Source: Chryseobacterium daecheongense
GTDB lineage: Bacteria; Bacteroidota; Bacteroidia; Flavobacteriales; Weeksellaceae
Direction of reading: 5' to 3'
Length of the DNA: 64,000 bases
Assembly (NCBI RefSeq): GCF_003729955.1
Contig: NZ_RJTX01000004.1
Span: 919,763 to 983,762, forward strand
In this document: one piece after another, positions 16,745-25,641 of the stretch
Numbering within the stretch: position 1 is the stretch's first letter
How the letters are laid out: each line of letters starts with the position of its first letter
The notes under the pieces: model-generated
Database searches by the model: none
Seen by the model: the letters and a program-made list of their open reading frames with translations, nothing else
Told to the model about the DNA's origin: nothing
Made by a program: the position numbers and the translations under genes

Positions 16745-17913
16745 TTATTCTCCGGATTTAATTTATGCAAAAGCAGGTAGGTAGCAATCCCTGAAAGTGT
16801 AGCCATAGTGGTAGCCAGAATCGCACTGCCGATCACATATTGGAGCAAATTATTCTTGACAAGATCGAAATTCAGCTCCTGAGTCAGAATATTACTGTCT
16901 CCGTGAACGAACGGTGCTCCTAGAAATAAGGAAGCAGCAATGACAAATGGGATAAACGGAGGCAGGCTGATATTTGATGCCACAAAAGCCAATACCTTGT
17001 TCAATTTAAAAAGAACCGCTAATGAAATAACCAATAAGGTATGAAGCCCCCAAAACGGAGATAAGCCGATAAAAATACCCAACGCAACGGAAAATGCTTT
17101 GGTACGGTTGCTTCCGTCACTTTCCAGCACATCTTCCTTTATGAATTTTTTAAAGCTTTTTTTTTTGAAATTATTCACGAAATTTCTCGGAATAATGTAA
17201 AATAAAGTGATAATAACTAGAATAGTATTCAAAATACTGATCCTCGTAAAATCTTTGAAAGGCCTGAAATGAGAAACCCTTTCCGCCGGATCATATAATA
17301 CCTTCACCGGAACATTTTTCACGGGGACATGTCTCCATGCCGTTCTCACAATGATTTCGATCTCAAATTCAAACTTTGGGGTGAAATACTTCTTCGGAAT
17401 TTTATGTAAAGGATATAAACGGTATCCGGATTGTGTATCTTCCAGCTTTATCCCGGTTTCAAACCAAAACCAGAAGTTGGAAAACCTGTTTCCGAAACTG
17501 CTTTTTTTAGGAATTCCGTCTTGAGACATATTCCGGTTTCCTATTAGCAGAACATCTTCTTTTTCCTGTAGCAAAGCTTCCACAAAAACAGGAATATCAT
17601 CCGGATAATGTTGTCCATCGGAATCGATAGTGATCGCATAATCAAAGCCTGATTTTTTGGCTTTTCTGAATCCTGTTTTAAGTCCGTTTCCTTTTCCTTT
17701 GTTCTCAGGTAAAGAAATAGTCGTAATCTGTGGATAAGTACTCAGAATTTGTGCAGTAGAATCTGTAGAACCATCGTTAATCACAATGATATTTTCGGTA
17801 TAATCCAGAACACCGTCTATTACTCTTTTCAGAGTTTTTTCATTGTTGTAAGTAGGTATTAAAACACATATTTTCTTTTCAGAAATGGCGTTTCGTACTT
17901 CAGGGATGGTCAT
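16741..17913 (-). CDS. GT2 glycosyltransferase fused to DUF2062 membrane domain
   Basis: 390 residues. The N-terminal GT-A domain (about 12-230) resembles dolichol-phosphate mannose synthase: VLIPTYNNEKTL, VINDGSTDST and the DSDGQHYP metal site. The C-terminal part (about 235-385) is a DUF2062 membrane domain with the LGIFIGLSPFWGLHT motif. It would transfer a sugar from a nucleotide donor to a lipid carrier at the inner membrane. It is the last gene of the minus-strand pigment operon. Such fusions recur in flexirubin/APE loci, suggesting a role in anchoring or glycosylation; no acceptor is evident. Confidence 0.82.
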   Translation of the reverse strand: MTIPEVRNAISEKKICVLIPTYNNEKTLKRVIDGVLDYTENIIVINDGSTDSTAQILSTYPQITTISLPENKGKGNGLKTGFRKAKKSGFDYAITIDSDGQHYPDDIPVFVEALLQEKEDVLLIGNRNMSQDGIPKKSSFGNRFSNFWFWFETGIKLEDTQSGYRLYPLHKIPKKYFTPKFEFEIEIIVRTAWRHVPVKNVPVKVLYDPAERVSHFRPFKDFTRISILNTILVIITLFYIIPRNFVNNFKKKSFKKFIKEDVLESDGSNRTKAFSVALGIFIGLSPFWGLHTLLVISLAVLFKLNKVLAFVASNISLPPFIPFVIAASLFLGAPFVHGDSNILTQELNFDLVKNNLLQYVIGSAILATTMATLSGIATYLLLHKLNPENN

Positions 17914-17917
17914 TGTT

Positions 17918-18403
17918 TTATTTTAATAAAGCTCTGTCTGCAGGAGTAAATGTTTTAGATTGTGAAGCAAATCTTTTAATATAATTTTTCAGACCTGCAT
18001 TCTGCTTACTATAATTGTTGATCAAAAAGGTTTTGTCATCTTTTAAGCTTCCGCGGTATCCTACAATTTTAGGAAGATTTTCCTGAACACTTAATCGGAT
18101 CAGCCGTAATTCCGCATTATTCGGATTACTTTTGATAACATTTTCAAGGGTTGTAGCCCCGGATTTGATGAATGATTTTCTCTTATTCTTTTCCGTAGTG
18201 ATCCTGGCTTCCATGATCTTGGCAGCTGCTTTATATCCTGTAGTGATCACATCCGAGGAAGACTGCTTTTCCGCAAGATTGATAAAACTTTGCGTATTGG
18301 CATTGGACTGGCTTGCTTTAGCATAGCTATTTCTTAATGCTTCTATATCTGCGGATTGGAAAAACAGCAGTAATCCGGCAAATAAAGATAAGAGAAGTTT
18401 CAT
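17918..18403 (-). CDS. Exported helical protein of unknown function
   Basis: 161 residues, with a short signal-like N-terminus (MKLLLSLFAGLLLFFQSAD) followed by an all-helical, Ala/Ser/Lys-rich body with TPR-like spacing (LENVIKSNPNNAELRLIRLSVQENLP). I recognise no catalytic motif. It is placed 4 bp upstream of the GT2-DUF2062 gene and 5 bp after the dehydratase gene, so it belongs to the operon. It could be a periplasmic scaffold for pigment transport, but no direct evidence supports this. Confidence 0.7.
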   Translation of the reverse strand: MKLLLSLFAGLLLFFQSADIEALRNSYAKASQSNANTQSFINLAEKQSSSDVITTGYKAAAKIMEARITTEKNKRKSFIKSGATTLENVIKSNPNNAELRLIRLSVQENLPKIVGYRGSLKDDKTFLINNYSKQNAGLKNYIKRFASQSKTFTPADRALLK

Positions 18404-18408
18404 AATGT

Positions 18409-18780
18409 CTATTTATTATAGTTTACTGACATTTTTAATGCAATAGTCTCGCCAAAAGACGTTGTATTTTTTACTTTAATTTCCCCTTCACTTTCGGTAA
18501 TATCCAGCTGAAGCTTTAGTTCAGGCGTCTCAACCGGGTTAATAATCGCCATGAATTTTACATTCGAAGCAGATTTTAAGAATAATTTTGAACCGGTGAA
18601 CTCTTCTGTAAGCTCTTTTACGATCTGCATCATACAAACTCCCGGAGTCACAGGATTTCCAGGAAAATGTCCTTTGAAAATATCATGATCTTTATTCAGT
18701 ATGATATTCGCAGTGATGCTTCCGTTCTCTGCCTTTTCATGGGATTGTAATGTATAAAAATCTGTAAGGATACTTTTCAT
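18409..18780 (-). CDS. FabZ/ApeI-like hotdog dehydratase with altered active site
   Basis: 123 residues. The hotdog signature GHFPGNPVTPGV is at 37-48, with His38 in the catalytic position. The second catalytic residue, normally Glu in PGVLxxEA, reads Gln52 here (PGVCMMQIVKE). It would dehydrate 3-hydroxyacyl-ACP to the trans-2-enoyl form, keeping the double bonds of the polyene. Two other hotdog proteins are encoded at 32337-33217, so the true division of labour is open; the Gln substitution could reduce activity or alter the mechanism. Confidence 0.8.
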   Translation of the reverse strand: MKSILTDFYTLQSHEKAENGSITANIILNKDHDIFKGHFPGNPVTPGVCMMQIVKELTEEFTGSKLFLKSASNVKFMAIINPVETPELKLQLDITESEGEIKVKNTTSFGETIALKMSVNYNK

Positions 18781-18783
18781 CAG

Positions 18784-19419
18784 TTATTCGGTTTCTGTTA
18801 TTTGAACAAGTTTAATATTGATCTTAAAATCTTTATGCTGAAGATGGATACTATCCGCGAAGATATGTTTTTTTGCCTCAAAAGTAAAATCGATTTTTTC
18901 CTTATTGTTTTTCGTGTAAATGATGGTATTTAGCAAACCGTTTTCTTTGTTGAAGAACAGATAATATGTCTTTTTATCTTCTTTTGAAAGGTAAATATTG
19001 GACTGGGTATTTTCAAAGGTTTCATTTACCGGATATTGCCTTTTCAAAAGTTGCTGGAAATCATTTCTCAGGAAATTGATGATGATCTTTTTATCCAGAT
19101 CGGGAATTACGTAATTAACCTTGAAATCAACATCTGAAATCTCAAAATCGATCAGTTTGTTTCCGAAATCAGAAGTCAAAGCAACACGGTGAGTCGTTTC
19201 ATTCAGTTTTTTGATGATCAGAATGCCGCTTACGTGATTTTTATAAATATCGATCTGACATTTATAGACATAATCTTCCGGGGAAGAAAAGTACAGGTTT
19301 TCAACTGTTTTTTCAGAACCGGAAACAGGCTTTGCATCAGTAAGCTCAAATGTTTTGCACGAAATCAGCATCAGCAAAACACCGCTATAAAGAAAATTCT
19401 GAAGCAGCGATCGGCGCAT
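18784..19419 (-). CDS. Lipoprotein of unknown function, next to LolA-like gene
   Basis: 211 residues from the ATG at 19419. The open frame reaches 19443, but the internal start gives a textbook lipoprotein signal MRRSLLQNFLYSGVLLMLISC. The mature protein is predicted mainly beta. Its start overlaps the LolA-like gene by 35 bp. A LolA carrier followed by a lipoprotein is reminiscent of the LolA-LolB pair, so it may be the outer-membrane acceptor for a pigment-type lipid. LolB homology cannot be established by eye. Confidence 0.72.
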   Translation of the reverse strand: MRRSLLQNFLYSGVLLMLISCKTFELTDAKPVSGSEKTVENLYFSSPEDYVYKCQIDIYKNHVSGILIIKKLNETTHRVALTSDFGNKLIDFEISDVDFKVNYVIPDLDKKIIINFLRNDFQQLLKRQYPVNETFENTQSNIYLSKEDKKTYYLFFNKENGLLNTIIYTKNNKEKIDFTFEAKKHIFADSIHLQHKDFKINIKLVQITETE

Positions 19420-20011
19420 TGATCTTGGTGTTTTTGAAAACAATATTCGTAGTATCTCCCGAAGCTTCCAGCATATTTACCTGCGAAACTGTAGATTGAT
19501 TTTTAGGAAAATACAATTCTATTTGCTTAATGTATTTTAATAATTGAGAAGATTTCGGAGTGAATTTGGCAATGTTGAAATTTCCATTCTTAAAATACGT
19601 TACCGTAAATTCAGGATCATTAAACATCTTTCCGTTGGAACTTCCTACAATTAACTTATTGATCTTCTCAAAAGTTTTGCTTTTGGCATCCACTGAAGAT
19701 TTTTTTCCCTGGTCATTGATGAAAATTTTATTGTCTTTAAAAACAATGCTGTATTGATAAGGCTTTGTATATTTCCAGCTTAACATATTCGGGGATTTTA
19801 AAGACATTTTGCCATACGTCACAATATTTTTATCCAAAAAATCCATCTTTTTGGTTTGGGTAAAATCACTCTGCAATGTTTTGATCTGTTGTGTGCCAGA
19901 AGAAACCTGGGTGACAAATGCTTTAGCTTCCGTTCCTGTCATTGCCGTATTTTGACCCAAAAACAGGCTTGAAATCAATAAAAATGCTCCAAAAGCAATA
20001 TTTTTAACCAT
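19385..20011 (-). CDS. LolA-like periplasmic lipid/lipoprotein carrier
   Basis: 208 residues with a signal peptide (ending LFLGQN). The body matches the LolA family: LQSDFTQTKKMDFLDKN, then GKMSLKSPNMLSWKYTKPY and VFKDNKIFINDQG. LolA proteins carry hydrophobic lipid moieties across the periplasm in a beta half-barrel. Pathway-specific LolA-like proteins are a regular part of aryl polyene loci. It overlaps the deacetylase gene by 8 bp upstream. It probably escorts flexirubin or its precursor to the outer membrane. Confidence 0.85.
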   Translation of the reverse strand: MVKNIAFGAFLLISSLFLGQNTAMTGTEAKAFVTQVSSGTQQIKTLQSDFTQTKKMDFLDKNIVTYGKMSLKSPNMLSWKYTKPYQYSIVFKDNKIFINDQGKKSSVDAKSKTFEKINKLIVGSSNGKMFNDPEFTVTYFKNGNFNIAKFTPKSSQLLKYIKQIELYFPKNQSTVSQVNMLEASGDTTNIVFKNTKINAPIAASEFSL

Positions 20012-20759
20012 TATTCTTTGATTTTATCATTGAATCCACCGTAAAAGTGGAATATTTTTTCTCCTTCAAAAATAGCAATAAATTGACCAAAACATGATAC
20101 GTCTTCTCTGATGTGTCATGTAGGAGAATAATACTGCCTTTTCTTAAACCTTTGGTAACTCTAGTATAAATTTTCTTTTCGTTATCAGTAATCGTATCTA
20201 AAGAACGCACATTCCAGCCGATACTTTTTTTGTGGGTTCTTTTGATGGCTTTGGCAATATTAGGATTGGTAACTCCGAAAGGAGGACGATATAAATCTGT
20301 TTTGATATTTCCGGTTTTAGCCATTACCTCATCACATTTTTCAATCTCTTCAATCATTTTTGAAGTAGACAGGAATCCCGTTGAATTAGAATGGGTTAAG
20401 GTATGATTTCCAACAGTATGACCTTCTGCGATGATCCTTTGAAAAGTTTCAGGATATTTTTCAATCTGTTTTCCAATACAGAAGAAAGTGGCTTTTATAT
20501 TATTTTCTTTTAAAATATCTAAAAACTTCGGCGTGAATTCTGTAGGACCATCATCAAAAGTAAGGGCAACTTCTTTAATCCTTGTCCTTTTATGAGTAAT
20601 ACTATTGACAAAGTAGCCCAGTTGAATCTCGAAAGAACCCCAAACAACTACAGCAGAAAAAGCCAGAAAACACAACAAATACACCCAAAAACTTCCCTGA
20701 AACGCATAAATAAATACGTTACAGAAAAGATAAAACAGGATGAATGGATAATGCTTCAT
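20004..20759 (-). CDS. NodB-type polysaccharide deacetylase family protein
   Basis: 251 residues. N-terminal hydrophobic segments (about 4-45) anchor it in the membrane. The NodB domain has the metal/catalytic pair Asp69-Asp70 in ALTFDDGPTEFTP and the His119/His123 metal ligands in GHTVGNHTLTHS, with RPPFG further on. The set is complete, so deacetylase activity on an N- or O-acylated glycan or lipid is likely. The substrate in a pigment locus is unknown. It is followed directly by the LolA-like gene. Confidence 0.83.
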   Translation of the reverse strand: MKHYPFILFYLFCNVFIYAFQGSFWVYLLCFLAFSAVVVWGSFEIQLGYFVNSITHKRTRIKEVALTFDDGPTEFTPKFLDILKENNIKATFFCIGKQIEKYPETFQRIIAEGHTVGNHTLTHSNSTGFLSTSKMIEEIEKCDEVMAKTGNIKTDLYRPPFGVTNPNIAKAIKRTHKKSIGWNVRSLDTITDNEKKIYTRVTKGLRKGSIILLHDTSEKTYHVLVNLLLFLKEKKYSTFTVDSMIKSKNNG

Positions 20760-20877
20760 GTTTTGGAATGTTTACGGCTCTCTAATAATTTAAATATTAT
20801 AATTGAAATCCTTTCATCAGAATACAAACGTGATTCACTCACGGCTTAACGATTTCACGGTTTTGCTTTCTCACCAA

Positions 20878-21939
20878 TCAAGCTCTTTCCAATAACATTA
20901 AGCTATGATCATTTCCCGATAAGTGATTATAAAGAAGAACATTTTTAATGCCATCTTTCTTTATTGAATTGATCATCATCACTTCCGGAATTTGCTGATC
21001 CTTTAAAATATGACAAGCCATAAATGTTGAAAAACCACTTGCCGTATTGAATTCACCACTCAAATGTTTATAATATAACAAAGCTGAAGTAGAAAATAGA
21101 TCCATGGCTTTGGTATAATAAACATCGGATTTTGCATCTCCGCTGAAACCAAGGATCACGGCATCAATATCATTACCTGTAAGATTATTTTTAGCTAAAA
21201 AATTTCCAATAAAGTTTTGAGTTTCATCCAGCTTTAATTTATTAGTGATCAGGATGTCTTTAAGCTGAGCATAAGAATTTTCCTTTTTTTCCTTGCCTAA
21301 AACAAAGAAACTTGAACCTTCTCCCCAAATAACACCATCTGTTGTTGAGCTTAGATAATCAAAAGGTAGGTTTTCCGATTTTTTAATCGTGTTATTCAAT
21401 TGATAGAGTTCCATTGTTCTGTCAGTCTGCTCATCTGTAGAGCCTACAAGAACATTTTCTGCCTCTCCGTCATTGATCTGAAGTTTTGCATCAAGAAATG
21501 AAAACTCCAGAGATGAAGAAGTATTTACGTATGTGAAATTATACGCATGACACTGCAGACCTAAAGCAATTTGCCCCGCAACCGTATTATGGGTGGATTG
21601 AATAAAAAAAGTGGGTGTTAAGAACTCTTCCTGATTATCAATCACATTTTTCAAAAATTTTTCGGAATCCTGGGAACACCCCATTCCTGTTCCCACAATA
21701 ATGGCATCAGGTTGCTCAATTCCTGCTTCTTTCAAAGCATAATGAGAAGCTACGGAACTCATCTTTACCGTTTTAGACATTCTTCTGATCATTGCAGCAG
21801 GAATGAAATCTTTGTAATTGGGTTCAATAGCTTTGATCACCTGAGTAGAATTTTCAGGAGTAAGATGTTGAAAGAAATTTTCATTTAAAGTATCCTGAAC
21901 TGAAATGCAGGAAGCACTGTTGATGTATACTGCACTCAT
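20878..21939 (-). CDS. Chain-length-factor-like ketosynthase subunit lacking the catalytic Cys
   Basis: 353 residues with a ketosynthase-like thiolase fold. The active-site segment that normally reads TACSSS is VNTSSSLEF, placing Thr140 in the Cys position. The His motifs are also lost: the usual GHTxGAAG region reads SGEFNTASG. It overlaps the start of the next ketosynthase by 4 bp. This arrangement is that of a KS-beta/chain-length factor pairing with a catalytic KS-alpha, as described for APE biosynthesis. It would shape the tunnel that sets polyene length. Confidence 0.82.
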   Translation of the reverse strand: MSAVYINSASCISVQDTLNENFFQHLTPENSTQVIKAIEPNYKDFIPAAMIRRMSKTVKMSSVASHYALKEAGIEQPDAIIVGTGMGCSQDSEKFLKNVIDNQEEFLTPTFFIQSTHNTVAGQIALGLQCHAYNFTYVNTSSSLEFSFLDAKLQINDGEAENVLVGSTDEQTDRTMELYQLNNTIKKSENLPFDYLSSTTDGVIWGEGSSFFVLGKEKKENSYAQLKDILITNKLKLDETQNFIGNFLAKNNLTGNDIDAVILGFSGDAKSDVYYTKAMDLFSTSALLYYKHLSGEFNTASGFSTFMACHILKDQQIPEVMMINSIKKDGIKNVLLYNHLSGNDHSLMLLERA

Positions 21940-23135
21940 GATTTAGAGAAAATTAAAGTTGAACAATTTCCACCAAACCCGAATGAATTGGAAAGCACAT
22001 GATTGATGCTTTTCTCTTTCAATTCCGTTACAGGAACCAAATCAAACTCTTCCATCTTTGTTTTGAAATTCAAGTTCGGGAAAATGAGATTGTGTTGCAT
22101 CGTCAAAATGGAAAAAACGGCTTCAATTCCGGCAGCAGCGGCTAAAGTATGTCCTGTAAATGCTTTTGTAGAACTGAATTCAGGGACATTATTCTCCCCA
22201 AAAATCCTGATCATCGCAATTCCTTCCGATAAATCATTATTAGGAGTTGCTGTTCCGTGAACATTAATATAATCAATATCTTCTTTTTGAAGCCCGGAAA
22301 CTTTTAAAGCCTGCTGCATCGCTAGGTAAGCGCCTTGTCCATTCTCTGAAGAAGCTGTTTGATGATGGGCATCATTAGCATTTCCATAACCTGAAAGGTA
22401 GGCCAGGACTTTTTTGTTTTCCTTTTTCACCACTTCGTCAGATTCAAGCACTAAAAATGCAGCCGCTTCTCCTAAATTCAACCCCTTCCTGTTATTATCA
22501 AAAGGAGTATTATAAGAATCAGTAAGGATCATCAAGGTATTGAATCCATTCAAAGTAAATTTGGAAAGAGAATCTGTTCCGCCAACAATCACTCTGTCTA
22601 AAACTCCATTTTTAATAAGCTTTGCACCCATCATAATGGCATTGGCAGCAGATGAGCAGGCGGTACTGATGGTAGAAACCATTCCTTTCAGTCCTAAGTA
22701 ATCTGCAATGGTCAGTGAGGAGTTTCCGGCGTCATGGGCATCAATGTATTTTTGTTTTTCGGGGAAATTTTCGTAAGAGTAGAAGTATTTTTCAGTGATA
22801 TCCATTCCGCCTACACTGGTAGAAGAGATCAACCCCGTTTTGTATTGGTTGATATCTGAAATTCCCGCACTTTTTACAGCTTCTTGGGCGGCAATCATTC
22901 CCAATAAAGAAGTTCTTGTTACATTGTTGTCTTCAGGAAGTTGAAGCTTCTGTACCAGCTCTTCATTAGATAATTTTATCTCACCTGTTTTTATCGCTCC
23001 GACGTGGCGTGTTTCAAACAATTCAATATCTGAAATCCCATGCTTGCCGGATTGAAGTGATATAAGATTTTCCTCCACATTGTTTCCAATGGAAGAAATG
23101 ATGCCCATTCCCGTTATGGCAATTTGATGACCCAT
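21936..23135 (-). CDS. Beta-ketoacyl-ACP synthase, catalytic KS partner
   Basis: 399 residues. The catalytic triad is complete: Cys160 (STACSSAAN), His293 (NVHGTATP) and His329 (FTGHTLAAAAG). It is translationally coupled (ATGA overlap) to the Cys-less subunit downstream, so the two probably form a heterodimer that elongates the aryl polyene with malonyl units. The ACP gene lies 73 bp upstream in the same operon. Confidence 0.88.
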   Translation of the reverse strand: MGHQIAITGMGIISSIGNNVEENLISLQSGKHGISDIELFETRHVGAIKTGEIKLSNEELVQKLQLPEDNNVTRTSLLGMIAAQEAVKSAGISDINQYKTGLISSTSVGGMDITEKYFYSYENFPEKQKYIDAHDAGNSSLTIADYLGLKGMVSTISTACSSAANAIMMGAKLIKNGVLDRVIVGGTDSLSKFTLNGFNTLMILTDSYNTPFDNNRKGLNLGEAAAFLVLESDEVVKKENKKVLAYLSGYGNANDAHHQTASSENGQGAYLAMQQALKVSGLQKEDIDYINVHGTATPNNDLSEGIAMIRIFGENNVPEFSSTKAFTGHTLAAAAGIEAVFSILTMQHNLIFPNLNFKTKMEEFDLVPVTELKEKSINHVLSNSFGFGGNCSTLIFSKS

Positions 23136-23138
23136 GGT

Positions 23139-23208
23139 TTATATATAATGCAGCAATGTATCAATCTGGCAATTCGTAAACTGATACATTGTTACACCGT
23201 TACATTAA
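23139..23208. repeat. Intergenic hairpin repeat next to ACP gene
   Basis: A perfect 10-bp inverted repeat, CAATGTATCA (23154-23163) and TGATACATTG (23182-23191), with an 18-nt loop. It is followed by TGTTACACCGTTACATT direct-repeat-like elements. Related pieces occur at 7092-7197, also next to an ACP gene. No T-tract follows on the minus strand, so it is not an obvious terminator. Confidence 0.6.
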
Positions 23209-23466
23209 TTATTTTGTTCTGTTTTCTTCGATGAATTTGGCCATAGTATCAATAGACTGGAAGATTTCTTTTCCTTTTTTAGGATCGGCCAATTTAATTC
23301 CATAATCTTTATCAAGAAGCACGATCAATTCCAAAGCATCAATAGAATCCAATCCTAATCCACCTCCGAATAACGGATCAGAATCTTTGATCTCCTCCAC
23401 GGAAACGTCTTCAAGATTTAATACTTCGATAATTTTGTGCTTCAATTCTATTTTTAAGTTTTCCAT
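23209..23466 (-). CDS. Acyl carrier protein
   Basis: 85 residues. The phosphopantetheine site is Ser41 in GLGLDSIDALEL. The acidic helix-II pattern and length are typical. It is encoded between the half-size ketosynthase-like gene and the KS/chain-length-factor pair, and so is the likely carrier of the growing polyene. It differs clearly from the ACP at 6837-7091, which suggests separate carriers for starter and elongation, or for the two product halves. Confidence 0.88.
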   Translation of the reverse strand: MENLKIELKHKIIEVLNLEDVSVEEIKDSDPLFGGGLGLDSIDALELIVLLDKDYGIKLADPKKGKEIFQSIDTMAKFIEENRTK

Positions 23467-23483
23467 AATTTAATTTGTAAAAT

Positions 23484-23510
23484 GTCATTCTGAGTGGAGT
23501 CGAAGAATCC
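23484..23510 (+). repeat. Dispersed GTCATTCTGAG...GAAGAATC repeat, copy B
   Basis: A shorter variant of the repeat at 9748-9785, sharing GTCATTCTGAG and CGAAGAATC at the two ends with a different middle. It lies in the 65-bp gap between the ACP gene and the upstream ketosynthase-like gene of the minus-strand operon. Confidence 0.75.
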
Positions 23511-23531
23511 GGCCAAAATAACCAATGATTT

Positions 23532-24089
23532 TTATAAGGTTAACAAATATACGAAAGCTTTATAACTTTCCTGATAGAGTTCCACCCAGCCGCATAATAC
23601 TTTCTCTGCCTTGCCTGCCTGCAAAATCTGGTGGGAATATTCATTTAAAAAATTTTCATCAAAATCCTCCAAAACAAAAAAAGCATTCTCTGTCTGCATC
23701 TGATGTTTGATACTGATCTCACCTACACAGATATTGGGTAGAGTATACACAAAAACAGCTGGACTCGGAAAATAATTTTCCTGAGAATTAATGCTTTCCT
23801 GATACTTATAATCGGTATCCAAACTGGATGATTTGTTCGCAAAAACCAATGCCGTTCTGCTGTTATCTTTGTCTTTCAAAAGAGTTTCGGCAGCTAGGAA
23901 AGCCAATTTGCTCAGGTTATCCATTTTATGAAACTTCGGATAGCTGATCTCTAAACTTTTATAAGCTTCTTTGGCAAATTCTGAGAAGGTTGTGCCCTGG
24001 TTTTCAAAAATAACATTTCCATTAACGGTTATTGTTGAATGTTCTATGGTGCAAGTGTCTGTTTTCTTCATCATTTTTCCGATTAACAT
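23532..24089 (-). CDS. Half-length ketosynthase-like protein
   Basis: 185 residues, about half a ketosynthase. The region [18 protein letters not shown]... followed by [15 protein letters not shown] and [22 protein letters not shown] follows the N-terminal half of a thiolase fold (Ketoacyl-synt_2 type). There is no active-site Cys-Ser-Ser motif and no second half, so it is probably non-catalytic. ATG 24089 overlaps the stop of the upstream ketosynthase by 7 bp; ATGs at 24074 and 24071 are alternatives. Similar short proteins are conserved in APE/flexirubin loci. It may be an assembly or accessory subunit of the ketosynthase complex. Confidence 0.7.
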   Translation of the reverse strand: MLIGKMMKKTDTCTIEHSTITVNGNVIFENQGTTFSEFAKEAYKSLEISYPKFHKMDNLSKLAFLAAETLLKDKDNSRTALVFANKSSSLDTDYKYQESINSQENYFPSPAVFVYTLPNICVGEISIKHQMQTENAFFVLEDFDENFLNEYSHQILQAGKAEKVLCGWVELYQESYKAFVYLLTL

Positions 24090-25216
24090 TTTTCTAAAAC
24101 AATGGCAGCATTACACCCACCAAATCCTGATGCGGTCTTCAAAATATAATTGATCTCCGCAGGTTGGTTTTCTTTAATGATATGTAAAGATTGGGAAGTT
24201 CCCGGTTCTTCAAAATTCTTGGAGGGAATTAAGGTATTGTGTAAAGCACTTTCCATAGAAATAATACTTTCGAGCAACCCCGATGCTCCTAAACAATGTC
24301 CGTAAAAGCCTTTCATGCTATTTAAGGGAACATGTTGCAATTCCATTCTGTTGAAAGCAATGGCTTCCATTTCGTCGTTATATAAAGTAGCTGTTCCATG
24401 TGCAGATATGAAATCAATCTGTTCCGCTAAAACTTTTGCTTCTGTCATTGCATTTCTGATACTCGCATACAATCCGTCTCCTGTTCGGGAAGGCCCTGAA
24501 ATGTGATTGGCATCATTGATGGCAGAGTCTCCTAAGACTTTAAACCTAAACTTTTCGTTTTCGGTAGGCGCAGAGGTTACATAAGCCGCCGCCGTTGCTT
24601 CGCCAATGTTAATTCCGTCTCTGCTTTTATCGTATGGTTTGCAAGGCGTAGTTCCAATAGCCTGGAAAGAATTGAAACCTGAGATCACAAATTCTGAAAT
24701 CTCATCTCCGGCAACTACAAATGCGTCTTTATATTTTCCAGCCTGGATCATATTCTTGGCAACAGCAATCGCCATTACTCCGGAAACACAGGCGTTGGAA
24801 ACCACAATAGGTTTTGTGGTAAATCCAAAGAAATCAGCAATCTTTTGTGCTAGGTTAGAAAGATAAACATCTTCGGGTAAAGCAGATTGATTTTTCAGTA
24901 AACTGATGTTTCCTTTGGTTGTAGATAGAATAAAGGCCGTTTCGTCTGTGATGTTATGCTTTTCTATCAAAGGCTTTAAACACAACAGGAACATTTTTTC
25001 TAATCGGGTAAAATCCTGATCGCTGAAATTTTTGTTGGACTCTTCTTCCAGTTCTTCAGAATTAATCATGGAGGCATAAAACGCCTCCTGATTTTCCATG
25101 ATCTTATGTAAAGCGACTCCGGATTGACCTCGTAACAAAGCCTCCCAATTGGAAGCAACGTTCATTCCTAAAGGAGTTACGCAATTATAGTCTGTAATAT
25201 AAATTTCCTTCCTCAT
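24083..25216 (-). CDS. Beta-ketoacyl synthase, full triad
   Basis: 377 residues, slightly shorter than FabF. The triad is visible as Cys143 (VSNACVSG), His273 (SAHGTATL) and His307 ([11 protein letters not shown]). It overlaps the thioesterase gene upstream by 4 bp and the half-size ketosynthase-like gene downstream by 7 bp. With the enzymes at 21936 and 5612 it is the third catalytically complete KAS I/II-type ketosynthase in the locus, so each probably handles a different chain length or substrate. Confidence 0.87.
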   Translation of the reverse strand: MRKEIYITDYNCVTPLGMNVASNWEALLRGQSGVALHKIMENQEAFYASMINSEELEEESNKNFSDQDFTRLEKMFLLCLKPLIEKHNITDETAFILSTTKGNISLLKNQSALPEDVYLSNLAQKIADFFGFTTKPIVVSNACVSGVMAIAVAKNMIQAGKYKDAFVVAGDEISEFVISGFNSFQAIGTTPCKPYDKSRDGINIGEATAAAYVTSAPTENEKFRFKVLGDSAINDANHISGPSRTGDGLYASIRNAMTEAKVLAEQIDFISAHGTATLYNDEMEAIAFNRMELQHVPLNSMKGFYGHCLGASGLLESIISMESALHNTLIPSKNFEEPGTSQSLHIIKENQPAEINYILKTASGFGGCNAAIVLEKC

Positions 25217-25641
25217 GATAATCCCATTTTATCTTTCCAGTTCTGAAAAAATTCAGGGTTGTACAAGCATAAATTTCCTTCCGAGTCTAAGAATACCTGA
25301 ATAGTCTCTCCACTACAAACCAGCTTATCTTCCTGATTGAAAAGCTCATATCTGTAAATAAGCTTTGCGGAATTAGAGTTTACGAAAGTGGTTACAATCC
25401 TGAAAGTTTCCCCATATTTTAAAGGGAGAAAATGTTCGCAGGTACTTTTTACAATAGGTGTTACATAGCCTGCTTTCTGAATATCAAGATAGGTCAATCC
25501 GTGCTGTCTTCCGAAAGCTTCTCTTCCATCCTCGAAGTATACAATATAATGCCCGTGCCAGACAATTCCTAATGGGTCTGTCTCATTGAAGCGTACTCTT
25601 ACTTCCTCCGTACATCGCAATATGTTTTCTTTAGACTGCAT
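25213..25641 (-). CDS. 4HBT/YbgC-type acyl thioesterase
   Basis: 142 residues, single hotdog domain. The motif RFNETDPLGIVWHGHYIVYFEDGREAF matches the 4-hydroxybenzoyl-CoA thioesterase/YbgC family, whose conserved Asp lies in the ETDPLG segment. It probably hydrolyses aberrant or product acyl-thioesters on ACP or CoA. It overlaps the ABC permease gene (11 bp) and the downstream ketosynthase gene (4 bp), so it is embedded in the operon. A second member of the family is encoded at 61877. Confidence 0.85.
   Translation of the reverse strand: MQSKENILRCTEEVRVRFNETDPLGIVWHGHYIVYFEDGREAFGRQHGLTYLDIQKAGYVTPIVKSTCEHFLPLKYGETFRIVTTFVNSNSAKLIYRYELFNQEDKLVCSGETIQVFLDSEGNLCLYNPEFFQNWKDKMGLS

Noticed and set aside
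23154..23191. Hairpin as an intrinsic terminator after the ACP gene
   Set aside because: The 18-nt loop is long and no T-tract follows on the minus strand.
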